DNA of 25,192 nucleotides from JANXQG01 sp037147235. GTDB taxonomy: Bacteria > Planctomycetota > Planctomycetia > Pirellulales > Thermoguttaceae. Every line of letters starts with the position of its first letter. Position 1 is the stretch's first letter. Shown here piece by piece: positions 5,613 to 13,037 of this stretch. The DNA lies in the NCBI GenBank assembly GCA_037147235.1, contig JBAWVO010000064.1, positions 1 to 25,192 on the forward strand. The letters run 5' to 3'. The translations under genes were made by a program, and so were the position numbers. A model generated the notes under the pieces. It was not told where the DNA came from, did not search any database, and worked only from the letters and a program-made list of their open reading frames with translations.

Positions 5613-6401
5613 ATGTTCGGAAAAGTATTGGCAATCGCGTTGATGTTCTTCGTGGCATTCGGTAGTCTTACCATCGCAACCGCCGAGGAAGCCAAGGAGG
5701 CTGGCGGCAAGCAGATCGCCGTGGACCTGGGCGGCGGGGTGAAGCTGGATCTCGTCTCGATCCCTGCTGGTTCCTTCACCATGGGCGACGCTAGTGATAA
5801 GCCTGTCCACAAGGTGACGATTACGAAGCCGTTTCACCTGGGCAAGTATGAAGTGACGCAGGAGCAGTGGGAAGCCGTCATGGGCAGCAACCCAAGCCGC
5901 TTCAAGGGTCCGAAGAACCCGGTAGAGCAGGTCAGTTGGGACGATTGCCAGCAGTTCCTTGTCAAGCTGAACGCTAAGACAGGCGGGCGCGGGGGCAAGT
6001 TCGTATTGCCAACGGAGGCGCAGTGGGAATATGCGTGTCGAGCGGGGAGTACGGGCAAGTTCTGTTTTGAGGACGATGAGAAACAACTTGGCGAATACGC
6101 TTGGTACGATGAGAACTCGGACGACAAGACACATCCTGTCGGCGAGAAGAGGCCGAATGCCTTTGGGCTGTATGACATGCACGGGAACGTATGGGAGTGG
6201 TGCCAGGACTGGTATGAAACGTATGGGGCGGAAGCGGTGGACGATCCTCGTGGTCCTGCAAAGGGCTCGTACCGCGTGCTTCGCGGCGGGGGCTGGAGCT
6301 ACGGCGGCGGGAACTGCCAGTCGGCGTACCGCGACGGCAGCGAGCCTGGGTACCGGCGCCGCAACCTGGGCTTGCGTGTCTCCCGGGTTCCGGCGGACTA
6401 G
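5613..6401 (+). CDS. Exported SUMF1/FGE-sulfatase-domain protein, candidate DGR-type variable protein
   Basis: ATG 5613 is chosen over the longer frame because a GAGGAGG-type site precedes it and a signal peptide follows (MFGKVLAIALMFFVAFGSLT..TA, cleavage near residue 24). The 262-aa protein is one FGE-like domain: FTMGDAS, HKVTITKPFHLGKYEVTQEQW, LPTEAQWEYACRAG (132-145), DMHGNVWEWCQDW (188-200) and a C-terminal RVLRGGGW...NCQSAYR...NLGLRVSRV. True formylglycine-generating enzymes use two Cys in this last segment. Only Cys235 aligns; the other position is Tyr230, so sulfatase-activating activity is unlikely. The domain has the C-type-lectin fold, and its C-terminal loops are rich in NNC codons where relatives show Asn, as in retroelement-diversified proteins. 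It probably binds ligands outside the cytoplasm. Confidence 0.9.
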   Translation: MFGKVLAIALMFFVAFGSLTIATAEEAKEAGGKQIAVDLGGGVKLDLVSIPAGSFTMGDASDKPVHKVTITKPFHLGKYEVTQEQWEAVMGSNPSRFKGPKNPVEQVSWDDCQQFLVKLNAKTGGRGGKFVLPTEAQWEYACRAGSTGKFCFEDDEKQLGEYAWYDENSDDKTHPVGEKRPNAFGLYDMHGNVWEWCQDWYETYGAEAVDDPRGPAKGSYRVLRGGGWSYGGGNCQSAYRDGSEPGYRRRNLGLRVSRVPAD

Positions 6402-6579
6402 TCAAGTCAAGGGGAGCGAGCGGAGCCGGTGCGCAGCCCGGGCGCAGTTCCGAAGCGCAGCCGGGACGTAGCTGGGCAAGCACAGGCGTAGCGAGCGAGC
6501 CACGAGGCGAAGTGCTCCCCCAGCGAATGAGAACCCTGGGTCCAGGGCGTAGCCCTCGTTGTTCCGCACATCTTTTGGA
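6402..6579. other. Gene-free stretch after the SUMF gene, GC-rich with short inverted repeats
   Basis: No credible gene. It contains two near copies of GCGCAGCC(C)GGG around 6431-6475, the palindrome CCCTGGGTCCAGGG at 6534-6547 and an overlapping hairpin AGGGCGTAGCCCT at 6544-6556. These could end transcription of the SUMF gene, but no T-run follows. No adenine-rich template-repeat copy of the SUMF C-terminus is visible here. Confidence 0.4.
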
Positions 6580-6810
6580 CCCCATCCGGCTTGCCGGATG
6601 GTGAACAAGGTTGATGGCTAAAATGGAGAACAAAGACCAACACGACCCCATCCACCTTGGTGGATGGTGAAGGAGGTTGCTTGGCTACATCGCGGACATG
6701 GGCTAGCTGAACAACCTGATTCACCATCCAGCAAGCTGGATGGGGTCTAGGTTAGATCGCTTTCGTTGCTAGCTACCAACCTTCTTCACCATCCAGCAAG
6801 CTGGATGGGG
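6580..6810. repeat. Four 26-bp hairpin repeats, two in each orientation
   Basis: Copies are at 6580-6605 and 6646-6671 (CCCCATCC..., ending GGATGGTGAA) and, inverted, at 6720-6745 and 6785-6810 (TTCACCATCC..., ending GGATGGGG). Each is a near-perfect palindrome around a short centre. The centre differs (CGGCTTGCCG, ACCTTGGT, AGCAAGCT) while pairing is kept. The last two copies are identical. Short unique spacers of 40-49 bases separate them. Confidence 0.85.
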
Positions 6811-6845
6811 TCGCTCATGTTGACCGTGTTCGGCGGTCTCTCGTT

Positions 6846-6884
6846 GTTGTGGCCGGTCTCCGACCGTGCTACGCCGCCGACCGA
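6846..6884. repeat. 39-bp dispersed repeat, copy 1
   Basis: Starts GTTGTGGCCGGTCTC and ends CCGCCGACCGA. It matches the reverse complement of 20070-20108 at 35 of 39 positions. It abuts the stop codon of the thioredoxin-fusion gene (6886). Confidence 0.8.
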
Positions 6885-6885
6885 A

Positions 6886-8316
6886 CTACTCGTCCTTAGG
6901 CTTCTTTGGGGCGGGCTTCTTCGGTTTATCGAACTGCCGCAGCATCATCTTGATTTCGGGGGCAAGTTCGCCGTTGGGTGCCGCCTCCAGGGCCTTTTTC
7001 AGATGCGCAACGCCCTGCTCTTCGTCGCGCTGCATGAAGGCTAGCCGGGCCTTGAGAACCTCGGCTTGCTGGACCTCGTCACCGGAAATGCCGGCGGTCT
7101 CCAGGGCCTTGTCCACTGCGGTGTTGGCTTCCTCAGCCTTGCCATCGCGCATCAGCTCCTCAGCATCGGCCAGTACCGCCTTGAACTGATACTTCTTCTT
7201 CAGGCCGGCCTTGTTGTCGGGATCCAGGACAATGATTTCCTTGGCCCATTTTTTGACGTCCTCACCGATCTCGGGACCGAAGCGAGAAAGTTTCTGTTTG
7301 GCGTCGATCAGCTTGTCGAGCAGTTTGGCGCGATCGATGCCTTCGGTCTTGGCCAGTCCGGCTTCAAGTTTGTCGGCCGCTTCCTGGGCCTCGGCTACCT
7401 TGCTGAATTGAGAAATCAAGGCGTCAATCCGCTTGGCCATCCGGCTTTCGGGCGCGGCCTCCTTCGCCAACTTGAGCGTGGCCACAACGTCAACGAACTT
7501 CTTTTCCGAGAAGGAAATCTGAAATTTGGCCATGTAGCCTTGCTGCCGCATTTCCGCCGGAACGCCCTTCAGTGCCAATGCCTTTTCGAGCAGTTTCTTG
7601 GCCTCGGCAACCTTCCCCGCATGTAAAAGCTCGTTCGCTTCGGCGAGGAACATCGCGAACTCGTACTTGACCTTCAGGCCGACCTTGTTGTCGGGGTCCA
7701 GGGTGATAATTTCCTTGCTCCATGCCATGACTTCGTCCGATTCATTGTCGAGCTTCCGGTAGCTTTCGATGATTTCGTCCAGCAGCTTGGCGCGGTCCAG
7801 CCCCTGGGTTTTATCGAGCTTGCCTTTCAAGACCAGCACGTTCTGATAAATTTTGGAAAACTCGGCTAGTTGCTTGAGATACTCGTCCGCACCGCCTTCA
7901 CGATAGCCGGTCCGCGCGATGACTTGGCCTTCGGCGTCCATCAGGAGCACGGTGGGGAAACCTTCGACTTTGTACTTCTCGGAAAGCTCCTCGTTCTGCT
8001 TCTTCAGGTCAGGAGACAGCTCCTTCTCATGAGGAAAATCGAGTTCGACAAGTACGAACTGCTTGGGGGCCTCGGCCTTGAAAGGCTCCTTGTCGAACAC
8101 TTCTTTCTGTAGCCTGATGCACCATCCGCACCAGTCTGAACCGGTAAAGTTAACCAATAGATACTTCTTTTCTTCCTTGGCCTTGGCTTGAGCCGCTTTG
8201 AAGTCGGTCAGCCAAAGACCTTCGGCGGCGACCCCTAGACGGACAAAGGCACCAATCGCCAGGGCCACGCCCAGCGCGGCAACGGTCACGAACAAGGGCA
8301 ATCGGACAAATTTCAT
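6886..8316 (-). CDS. Exported thioredoxin-fold protein fused to duplicated helical (TPR-like) repeats
   Basis: A 476-aa protein with an N-terminal hydrophobic signal (about 5-31, cleavage near VAAEG). The thioredoxin domain (about 35-155) has active site WCGWC (Cys63/Cys66) and cis-proline in GFPTVLLMD (Pro121). The rest is helical and contains an internal duplication. LDKTQGLDRAKLLDEII...SKEIITLDPDNKVGLKVKYEF (about 166-245) matches LAKTEGIDRAKLLDKLI...AKEIIVLDPDNKAGLKKKYQF (about 321-403). The tail is Lys/Pro-rich (KPKKPAPKKPKDE). It probably reduces or shuffles disulfides in the periplasm, with the helical part binding partners. AAGGAAG before the ATG supports the start. Monocistronic in appearance, with a MITE-like element upstream and a 39-bp repeat directly after the stop. 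Confidence 0.9.
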   Translation of the reverse strand: MKFVRLPLFVTVAALGVALAIGAFVRLGVAAEGLWLTDFKAAQAKAKEEKKYLLVNFTGSDWCGWCIRLQKEVFDKEPFKAEAPKQFVLVELDFPHEKELSPDLKKQNEELSEKYKVEGFPTVLLMDAEGQVIARTGYREGGADEYLKQLAEFSKIYQNVLVLKGKLDKTQGLDRAKLLDEIIESYRKLDNESDEVMAWSKEIITLDPDNKVGLKVKYEFAMFLAEANELLHAGKVAEAKKLLEKALALKGVPAEMRQQGYMAKFQISFSEKKFVDVVATLKLAKEAAPESRMAKRIDALISQFSKVAEAQEAADKLEAGLAKTEGIDRAKLLDKLIDAKQKLSRFGPEIGEDVKKWAKEIIVLDPDNKAGLKKKYQFKAVLADAEELMRDGKAEEANTAVDKALETAGISGDEVQQAEVLKARLAFMQRDEEQGVAHLKKALEAAPNGELAPEIKMMLRQFDKPKKPAPKKPKDE

Positions 8317-8393
8317 TTTTCTTCCTTCGGTTAATGGATCTCAGTAAAACATGTTGGTTGGGTTGGTAGAATGAACCTCCGGGTCCGTTCTTC

Positions 8394-8503
8394 GGATCGG
8401 CGAATCAATAACTGTCATGTTTCGCGCACTCGCCGAACGGGGGCGGACGGCACACGGAGTGTGCCTGCTACTTTTCTTGCGACAGCTATTGATTGGCCGA
8501 TCC
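8394..8503. mobile_element. 110-bp MITE-like element, copy A
   Basis: The ends are 23-base inverted repeats: GGATCGGCGAATCAATAACTGTC versus the reverse complement of the right end, with two mismatches. The core includes CGGACGGCACACGGAGTGTG. A second element of exactly the same length lies in the opposite orientation at 19418-19527. No coding capacity. It fills most of the gap 8317-8527. No obvious target duplication flanks this copy. Confidence 0.75.
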
Positions 8504-8527
8504 ATCCTACGGCAAAGCTACTGATGT

Positions 8528-9565
8528 TCACTGGGGCTTCGCACGAGCTTGAATTTTCACGACCGTTTCTTGAACCATGTTCGACGGCAGGGCATAGCTG
8601 GCGACGCGCAGTGCCCGGGCGATGTTCACGCCCAGGCAGCGGCCGTCAAGGTCGACCAGCGGGCCGCCGCAATCCGTCGGTGCGATCGCCAGATCGTGCG
8701 GAATAACAGCGGCAAATCCCCAGCGGCGATCGCTGAACGGGCCGCCGCCCCAATCGTCCTGCGGCAGACGTCCGGGTGATCGGCCTAGGGTCGCTTCCAA
8801 TTCCAGTTGCTTGTCCTTGCGGCCCACGACCAAAATTACTTTTTTGTTCGCCGGCATCTTACTCAGCGTCTCAATAAGTTGGTCGGCCGAATGGATCTCT
8901 GCGCCGTCCACCCGTTTGATCTGGTCGCCACTTTTCAGCCCGGCTTTCTCGGCGGCACTCTCCGGCGACACGCCCTGAACCTCCGGTCCATTGCCCGCTG
9001 TACCCACACTAATGCCCAGCCAACCATGCTGTGTGTCTCGGCGGGTTGGGCCGGGCATTGGTTGCAGCACATCACTGATCACGCCGATCACCGTGGGGCC
9101 TTCGCCAGGGCTGGTGGCTGCCACGAGACTCCCCGGCGCAGCGGGTGCGGTGGCCCAGACGATCGGCACGAGATTTTTGGCATCGACGTGCAACAGGGCC
9201 AGGTCAGTCGCCTCGTCCTGGCCGACGACCGTGGCCGGCAGCTTGCGGCCATCGGCCAACTGGCACTCCAGCTTGGCGGCCAGTTGGCTGGCTTTGGTCA
9301 CGATCAGTCCATCGGCGGCAACGACCGTTCCCAAGGCGACCGCATGGTCATCGCCGAAGACTCGCACCGTGGCCGCCGCGGCCGGAGCAACGGTCGGCTT
9401 GAGCAGCGACTTGATCTGGGCATTGTTGGTCAAATAGTCCGACGGTTGCGGTACGGAGCGACGCATCTGCCGTTGCACGTCGTTCGGTGGCTGGGCACTC
9501 GACGACTGCGGCAGGCAGCCGAACAGGAGGACGAGAGTCAGGGCTAAAGGGATCGTCTTATTCAT
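8528..9565 (-). CDS. Catalytically dead HtrA-like protein with PDZ inserted in the protease fold
   Basis: A 345-aa secreted protein; the leader (MNKTIPLALTLVLLFGC) may be lipoprotein-type with Cys17. Residues about 60-165 resemble the first part of a trypsin-like HtrA domain. The His position is Ser93 (IVTKASQL where HtrA has VTNxHV), while Asp121 (ATDLALL) is kept. A PDZ domain follows (about 180-260: GWLGISVG...VSPESAAEKAGLKSGDQIKRVDG). Only then comes the second protease half, with DCGGPLVDLDGRCLGVNIA, where the nucleophile Ser is Cys299, ending YALPSNMV. So the PDZ interrupts the protease domain and two of three catalytic residues are lost. It starts six bases after the active protease gene and is surely co-transcribed. 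Probable role: regulatory or scaffolding partner (inference). Confidence 0.85.
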   Translation of the reverse strand: MNKTIPLALTLVLLFGCLPQSSSAQPPNDVQRQMRRSVPQPSDYLTNNAQIKSLLKPTVAPAAAATVRVFGDDHAVALGTVVAADGLIVTKASQLAAKLECQLADGRKLPATVVGQDEATDLALLHVDAKNLVPIVWATAPAAPGSLVAATSPGEGPTVIGVISDVLQPMPGPTRRDTQHGWLGISVGTAGNGPEVQGVSPESAAEKAGLKSGDQIKRVDGAEIHSADQLIETLSKMPANKKVILVVGRKDKQLELEATLGRSPGRLPQDDWGGGPFSDRRWGFAAVIPHDLAIAPTDCGGPLVDLDGRCLGVNIARALRVASYALPSNMVQETVVKIQARAKPQ

Positions 9566-9571
9566 GGGGAA

Positions 9572-10588
9572 CTACTTGTTTTCCACCTTTCCCAAAGTCA
9601 CGGAAATCTTCAACACTTCCTCACCGCGACGAAGCTCGACTTCGACATTTTCACCCGGCTCGTACTTCCGGACTTCGGCCGAAAGGTCCTGAAAGATGCG
9701 AATCTCCTTGCCGGCGAACTTAATCACCACGTCGCCCACTTTCACGCCTGCCTTGGCTGCGGGGCCATTGGGAGTGACACCGCTCAACCGGACTTCATCC
9801 ACATCGGGATCGGACTCGACACCGAAGACCGCGCCTTGCCCCGGCTCGATTTCGTCCATGTCCTCGCTCTTGAGCAGGCGATCCCAATAGCGTTGAAAAC
9901 GATCGACCGAAACGTGGCGATTTTCCAGAAGCGAATTGCCGCATGTCGAGCTGATGCCGATGACGCGACCTTCCATGTCGAACAACGGCCCGCCGGAGTC
10001 GCCGCCCATGATCGTGCAATCGCTGCTGATGTCCATGGGGCAATGATGATAGACCCGCCCGAGCCGCACGGAAGGGTGACGTTGCTGCTGGTCGAAGCTG
10101 ACGGGATAGCTCAGTGCCAAACACCACTCGCCGAGCTTGATATCTTCCGGCTTGGCGACCTCAACGTGCGGCCACTTACCTCGATCCGTGATCCGCATCA
10201 GACCGGCGTCCCCCAGCTTGTCGTTGCCCAGGGTCACGCCTTGAGCGCGGCGGCCGTCGGGAAAAATGAATGTCACGTTTCGGCCGGCATGACCCCCGAC
10301 GTGGGCAACGGACATGACCAACCCGTCGGCATTGATCACCACCCCGCTGCCGCCGGAGACCTGAACTACCGCCGGCCGCACCTTCGCCACCAGTACTTTG
10401 ACGCGGTCATTCAATACCTTCAGCTCAGCTAGGCTAGTGGGGCCGAGAACTTCGGCCGCAGCTTCCTGTTTTGCAGGAGGTTGGGCATATAACGCAGAGC
10501 TGCCGGGTAGTGCCACCAGTCCGGCCAACGCCAGGGCTAGGATCGGCAGGATCACAGACTTTTCCGTTTTTTGAAACATCGAGTTCAT
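9572..10588 (-). CDS. HtrA/DegP-like serine protease with C-terminal PDZ domain
   Basis: The frame is open to 10786, but the upstream part is repeat DNA. ATG 10588 (or 10579) gives a 338-aa protein starting MNSMFQKTEKSV with a signal peptide ending near LYAQ. The protease domain has His96 (MSVAHVGG), Asp127 (LGDAGLM) and Ser198 in GGDSGGPLFDMEG, so the triad is intact. A PDZ domain occupies about 250-334 (FGVESD...LSGVTPNGPAAKAGVKVGDVVIKFAGKEI). HtrA proteins degrade or refold damaged proteins in the cell envelope. It is the first gene of a two-gene unit with the dead relative just downstream. No strong ribosome-binding site decides between the two close ATGs. Confidence 0.9.
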   Translation of the reverse strand: MNSMFQKTEKSVILPILALALAGLVALPGSSALYAQPPAKQEAAAEVLGPTSLAELKVLNDRVKVLVAKVRPAVVQVSGGSGVVINADGLVMSVAHVGGHAGRNVTFIFPDGRRAQGVTLGNDKLGDAGLMRITDRGKWPHVEVAKPEDIKLGEWCLALSYPVSFDQQQRHPSVRLGRVYHHCPMDISSDCTIMGGDSGGPLFDMEGRVIGISSTCGNSLLENRHVSVDRFQRYWDRLLKSEDMDEIEPGQGAVFGVESDPDVDEVRLSGVTPNGPAAKAGVKVGDVVIKFAGKEIRIFQDLSAEVRKYEPGENVEVELRRGEEVLKISVTLGKVENK

Positions 10589-10623
10589 TTGCTTGATTGC
10601 AAAAGACGGCTTGATACTTTCCT

Positions 10624-10647
10624 GGCTCTTCCGGTTCCAGGTGCGGA
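10624..10647. repeat. 24-bp dispersed motif, copy 2
   Basis: GGCTCTTCCGGTTCCAGGTG followed by CGGA. It differs from 3272-3295 at two positions. As at 3272, it is followed by a GTAGGGTGG element, so motif and arm travel together. Confidence 0.7.
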
Positions 10648-10659
10648 ACGCGAATAATC

Positions 10660-10743
10660 GTAGGGTGGTGAGAGCGCAGCGAGCCCCACCAATTCTGTTG
10701 CAGTCCGCTTTTGGTGGGGCTCGTTTCACTCTCCCCACCCTAC
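10660..10743. repeat. Long inverted repeat (31-bp arms) between EF-G and protease genes
   Basis: Left arm 10660-10690 begins GTAGGGTGGTGAGAG; right arm 10713-10743 ends CTCTCCCCACCCTAC. The arms pair at 27 of 31 positions around a 22-base loop. It could end EF-G transcription on the minus strand, but its sequence recurs at 3298-3326, so it is a dispersed element first. Confidence 0.75.
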
Positions 10744-10808
10744 CTCTCTCCTTCCTAATTGTACAACCCTTTTCAGGAAAAACCATCGGCCTGGATTACA
10801 TTGGAGGC

Positions 10809-12881
10809 TTACATAAACCCATCCAGCACTTCTTGCGGCGCGGGTCCATAGGAGGCAGGTTCCATGGTACAGGTGGCACGCCCTTGGCTCAAGCCACGCA
10901 TGGCATTGGAATAGCCGAAAAGACTGGCCAAGGGAGCCTGGGCCTCGATCACGGTGCCGTTGCCGCGACTCTGCGTGCGGGTGATCATCGCCCGCCGCTG
11001 CTGCAAGTCGCTGACAATGTCGCCGAGATTCTCCTCGGGCACGGTGACCTCAATACTCATGATCGGCTCCAAAAGCACAATGCCGGCATCGCGAAGCCCC
11101 TTGTTGAACGCATCGGCGGCGGCCAGGCGGAAGGCCAATTCGCTCGACTCGGTTTCATGCGTCTGGCCGCTGAGGACGGTCATTTTCACATGCATCAGCG
11201 GAAAGCCGAGCATTCCACCTCCCTGCCCTAGCTCGCCCAAAACCTCCATGGCCGCAGTGAGATACTCCGGCGGAAGCTGCACGGCCACCTCGGACGTCGG
11301 CACCGCTATCGGCGAGGGACTAGCCGCAAAGGGCTCCATGAGGATCGTAAGCTGGGCAAAGTGGGACTGCCCACTCATCGTGCGACGACACTCGCCGGTC
11401 ACTTCGACGGCCTTGTGAATCGACTCGCGATAGCTCACCCGCGGCTTATGGACGCGGACATCAAGCTTGTAATCGCGAAGCAAGCGGTGCTTGATCACTT
11501 CGAGGTGCAACTCGCCCATCCCACTAATGAGGGTTTGGCCAGTTTCTTCGTTTTCGCGGGCACGAAAGGTTGGATCCTGCCGCTTCATCATTTCCAGGAC
11601 ATCGGAAAGCTTTTTGCGCTCGGCCGAGCTTTCCGGTTCAATGGCCATGGAGATGACCGTCTCGGGAAATTGGATCGATTCCAGCAGGATCGGTTCGTGG
11701 GCGTCGCAGAGAGTGTCGCCCGTGACCGAGTTCCGCAGACCGATCACGCCGATGATGTCGCCGGCCTCGACTGCATCGACCTGTTTGCGCTCGTCGGCCT
11801 GGATCCGCCAGAGCTGGGGCACGTTCTCTTTTTTGTCCTTGCCCGGGTTGAGAACGCGGCTATTGGCCTTGAGCCGGCCGGAATAGACGCGAATATAATG
11901 CAAATCGCCGTGCGAATCGGCCACGATTTTGAAGACCAAACCGCAGAAAGGCTCATCGGACTTCGGCTTGCGCGTAAGTTTGACGTCTTTCTTCTTAGGA
12001 TTTATGCCTTCGACCGGCGGCATGTCCAGCGGGCTGGGGAGGTACGCCCCAACGGCATCGAGTAGCGGCTGCACACCCATCTTATTCAAGGCCGAACCGC
12101 AGAGCAGCGGCACCAGGAGGTTGTGCAACGTCGCGTCGCGAAGCGTTTTGCGAATCAACTCCTCGGGGACCGGCTGCTCGTTCAGCATGATTTCCATTAG
12201 CTCGTCGTTGCACATCGAGAGCTGGTCGAGCATCTGCCCACGCCAAAGCTGGGCATCGTCCTGCATTTCCTCTGGAATCTCCGAGATGACAATCTCCGTC
12301 CCCTCCGGAGGGGTGAAGGTCAGCATCTTCATGGCGACTAGGTCGATGATGCCGCGGAACGGGTCGCGGACATGGGCCGGCCCCTGACCAACAGGGAGGA
12401 TGACCGGCACCGGCTTGCAGTTAAGCCGCTTGTGGATTTCTTCTAAAGTACCGTAAAAATCAGCCCCTTCGCGGTCCATCTTGTTGATGAAAGCAATGCG
12501 GGGGACATGGTATTTATCGGCCTGCCGCCAGACCGTCTCGCTCTGGGCCTCCACGCCTTCCCGGGCACTGAACACCACCACGCCACCATCGAGCACTCGC
12601 AGGCTGCGCTCTACTTCGGCCGTAAAATCGACGTGGCCGGGCGTGTCAATAAGGTTGAGGGTATAGTTCTTCCAGGGGAGGGTCACGCAGGCCGAATAGA
12701 TGGTGATGCCGCGTTGCTGTTCTTCGGGATCGAAGTCAGTGACGGTGGTGCCTTTGTCAACATCGCCCAGCCGGTGCGTAAAACCGCTGTAAAACAGCAT
12801 CCGTTCGGTGACGGTGGTCTTTCCTGCATCAATATGGGCAATGATGCCGATATTGCGAAGATTTTTGATATCGTGAGACAT
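10809..12881 (-). CDS. Elongation factor G paralogue, EF-G2/recycling type
   Basis: A 690-aa translational GTPase of full EF-G length. G1 is AHIDAGKTT (15-23), G2 is the RGIT region (58-61), G3 is DTPGHVDF (79-86) and G4 is NKMD (133-136). Later domains show GELHLEVIKHRLL, HKPRVSYRES and the C-terminal MEPASYGPAPQEV. The switch I stretch LGDVDKGTTVTDFDPEEQQRGITI and DTPGHVDFTAEVERSLRVLDG resemble mitochondrial EF-G2 (GFM2) and the 'spd' EF-Gs of spirochaetes, planctomycetes and deltaproteobacteria more than canonical bacterial EF-G. The second member of that group acts in ribosome recycling with RRF. The call to subtype is from remembered sequences. It stands alone, not in a str operon, consistent with a paralogue. 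No clear ribosome-binding site precedes the ATG. Confidence 0.93.
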   Translation of the reverse strand: MSHDIKNLRNIGIIAHIDAGKTTVTERMLFYSGFTHRLGDVDKGTTVTDFDPEEQQRGITIYSACVTLPWKNYTLNLIDTPGHVDFTAEVERSLRVLDGGVVVFSAREGVEAQSETVWRQADKYHVPRIAFINKMDREGADFYGTLEEIHKRLNCKPVPVILPVGQGPAHVRDPFRGIIDLVAMKMLTFTPPEGTEIVISEIPEEMQDDAQLWRGQMLDQLSMCNDELMEIMLNEQPVPEELIRKTLRDATLHNLLVPLLCGSALNKMGVQPLLDAVGAYLPSPLDMPPVEGINPKKKDVKLTRKPKSDEPFCGLVFKIVADSHGDLHYIRVYSGRLKANSRVLNPGKDKKENVPQLWRIQADERKQVDAVEAGDIIGVIGLRNSVTGDTLCDAHEPILLESIQFPETVISMAIEPESSAERKKLSDVLEMMKRQDPTFRARENEETGQTLISGMGELHLEVIKHRLLRDYKLDVRVHKPRVSYRESIHKAVEVTGECRRTMSGQSHFAQLTILMEPFAASPSPIAVPTSEVAVQLPPEYLTAAMEVLGELGQGGGMLGFPLMHVKMTVLSGQTHETESSELAFRLAAADAFNKGLRDAGIVLLEPIMSIEVTVPEENLGDIVSDLQQRRAMITRTQSRGNGTVIEAQAPLASLFGYSNAMRGLSQGRATCTMEPASYGPAPQEVLDGFM

Positions 12882-12966
12882 GGCCGCGAAAACTCATTCA
12901 AGCGAAAGGCTTAATGATAAAGTCCCCCGTCGCGGAGGTCAACAGGCAGGAGAACCGCAAAGTCCC

Positions 12967-12990
12967 GGCTCTTCCGGTTTTAGGTGCAGA
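12967..12990. repeat. 24-bp dispersed motif, copy 3
   Basis: GGCTCTTCCGGTTTTAGGTG followed by CAGA. One base differs from the copy at 3272-3295. Here the GTAGGGTGG arm does not follow. It lies in the 156-base gap between the dehydrogenase end and the EF-G start. Confidence 0.7.
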
Positions 12991-13037
12991 AGTCGGGCTG
13001 GGTGCCATTATGATCCATCATTCCTGCGCGCAAGTGA

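Noticed and set aside
6402..6885. CRISPR array or DGR template repeat after the SUMF gene
   Set aside because: The four repeats are palindromes in two orientations with uneven spacing, unlike CRISPR, and no adenine-rich copy of the variable segment is present.
8371..8706. Plus-strand 111-codon frame
   Set aside because: It runs through the MITE-like element and the antisense of the dead-protease gene; a similar frame at 19290-19499 is explained by the second element copy.
10589..10786. N-terminal extension of the active protease to an ATG at 10786
   Set aside because: It translates the dispersed repeat DNA at 10624-10743, and the signal peptide begins only at about 10588.
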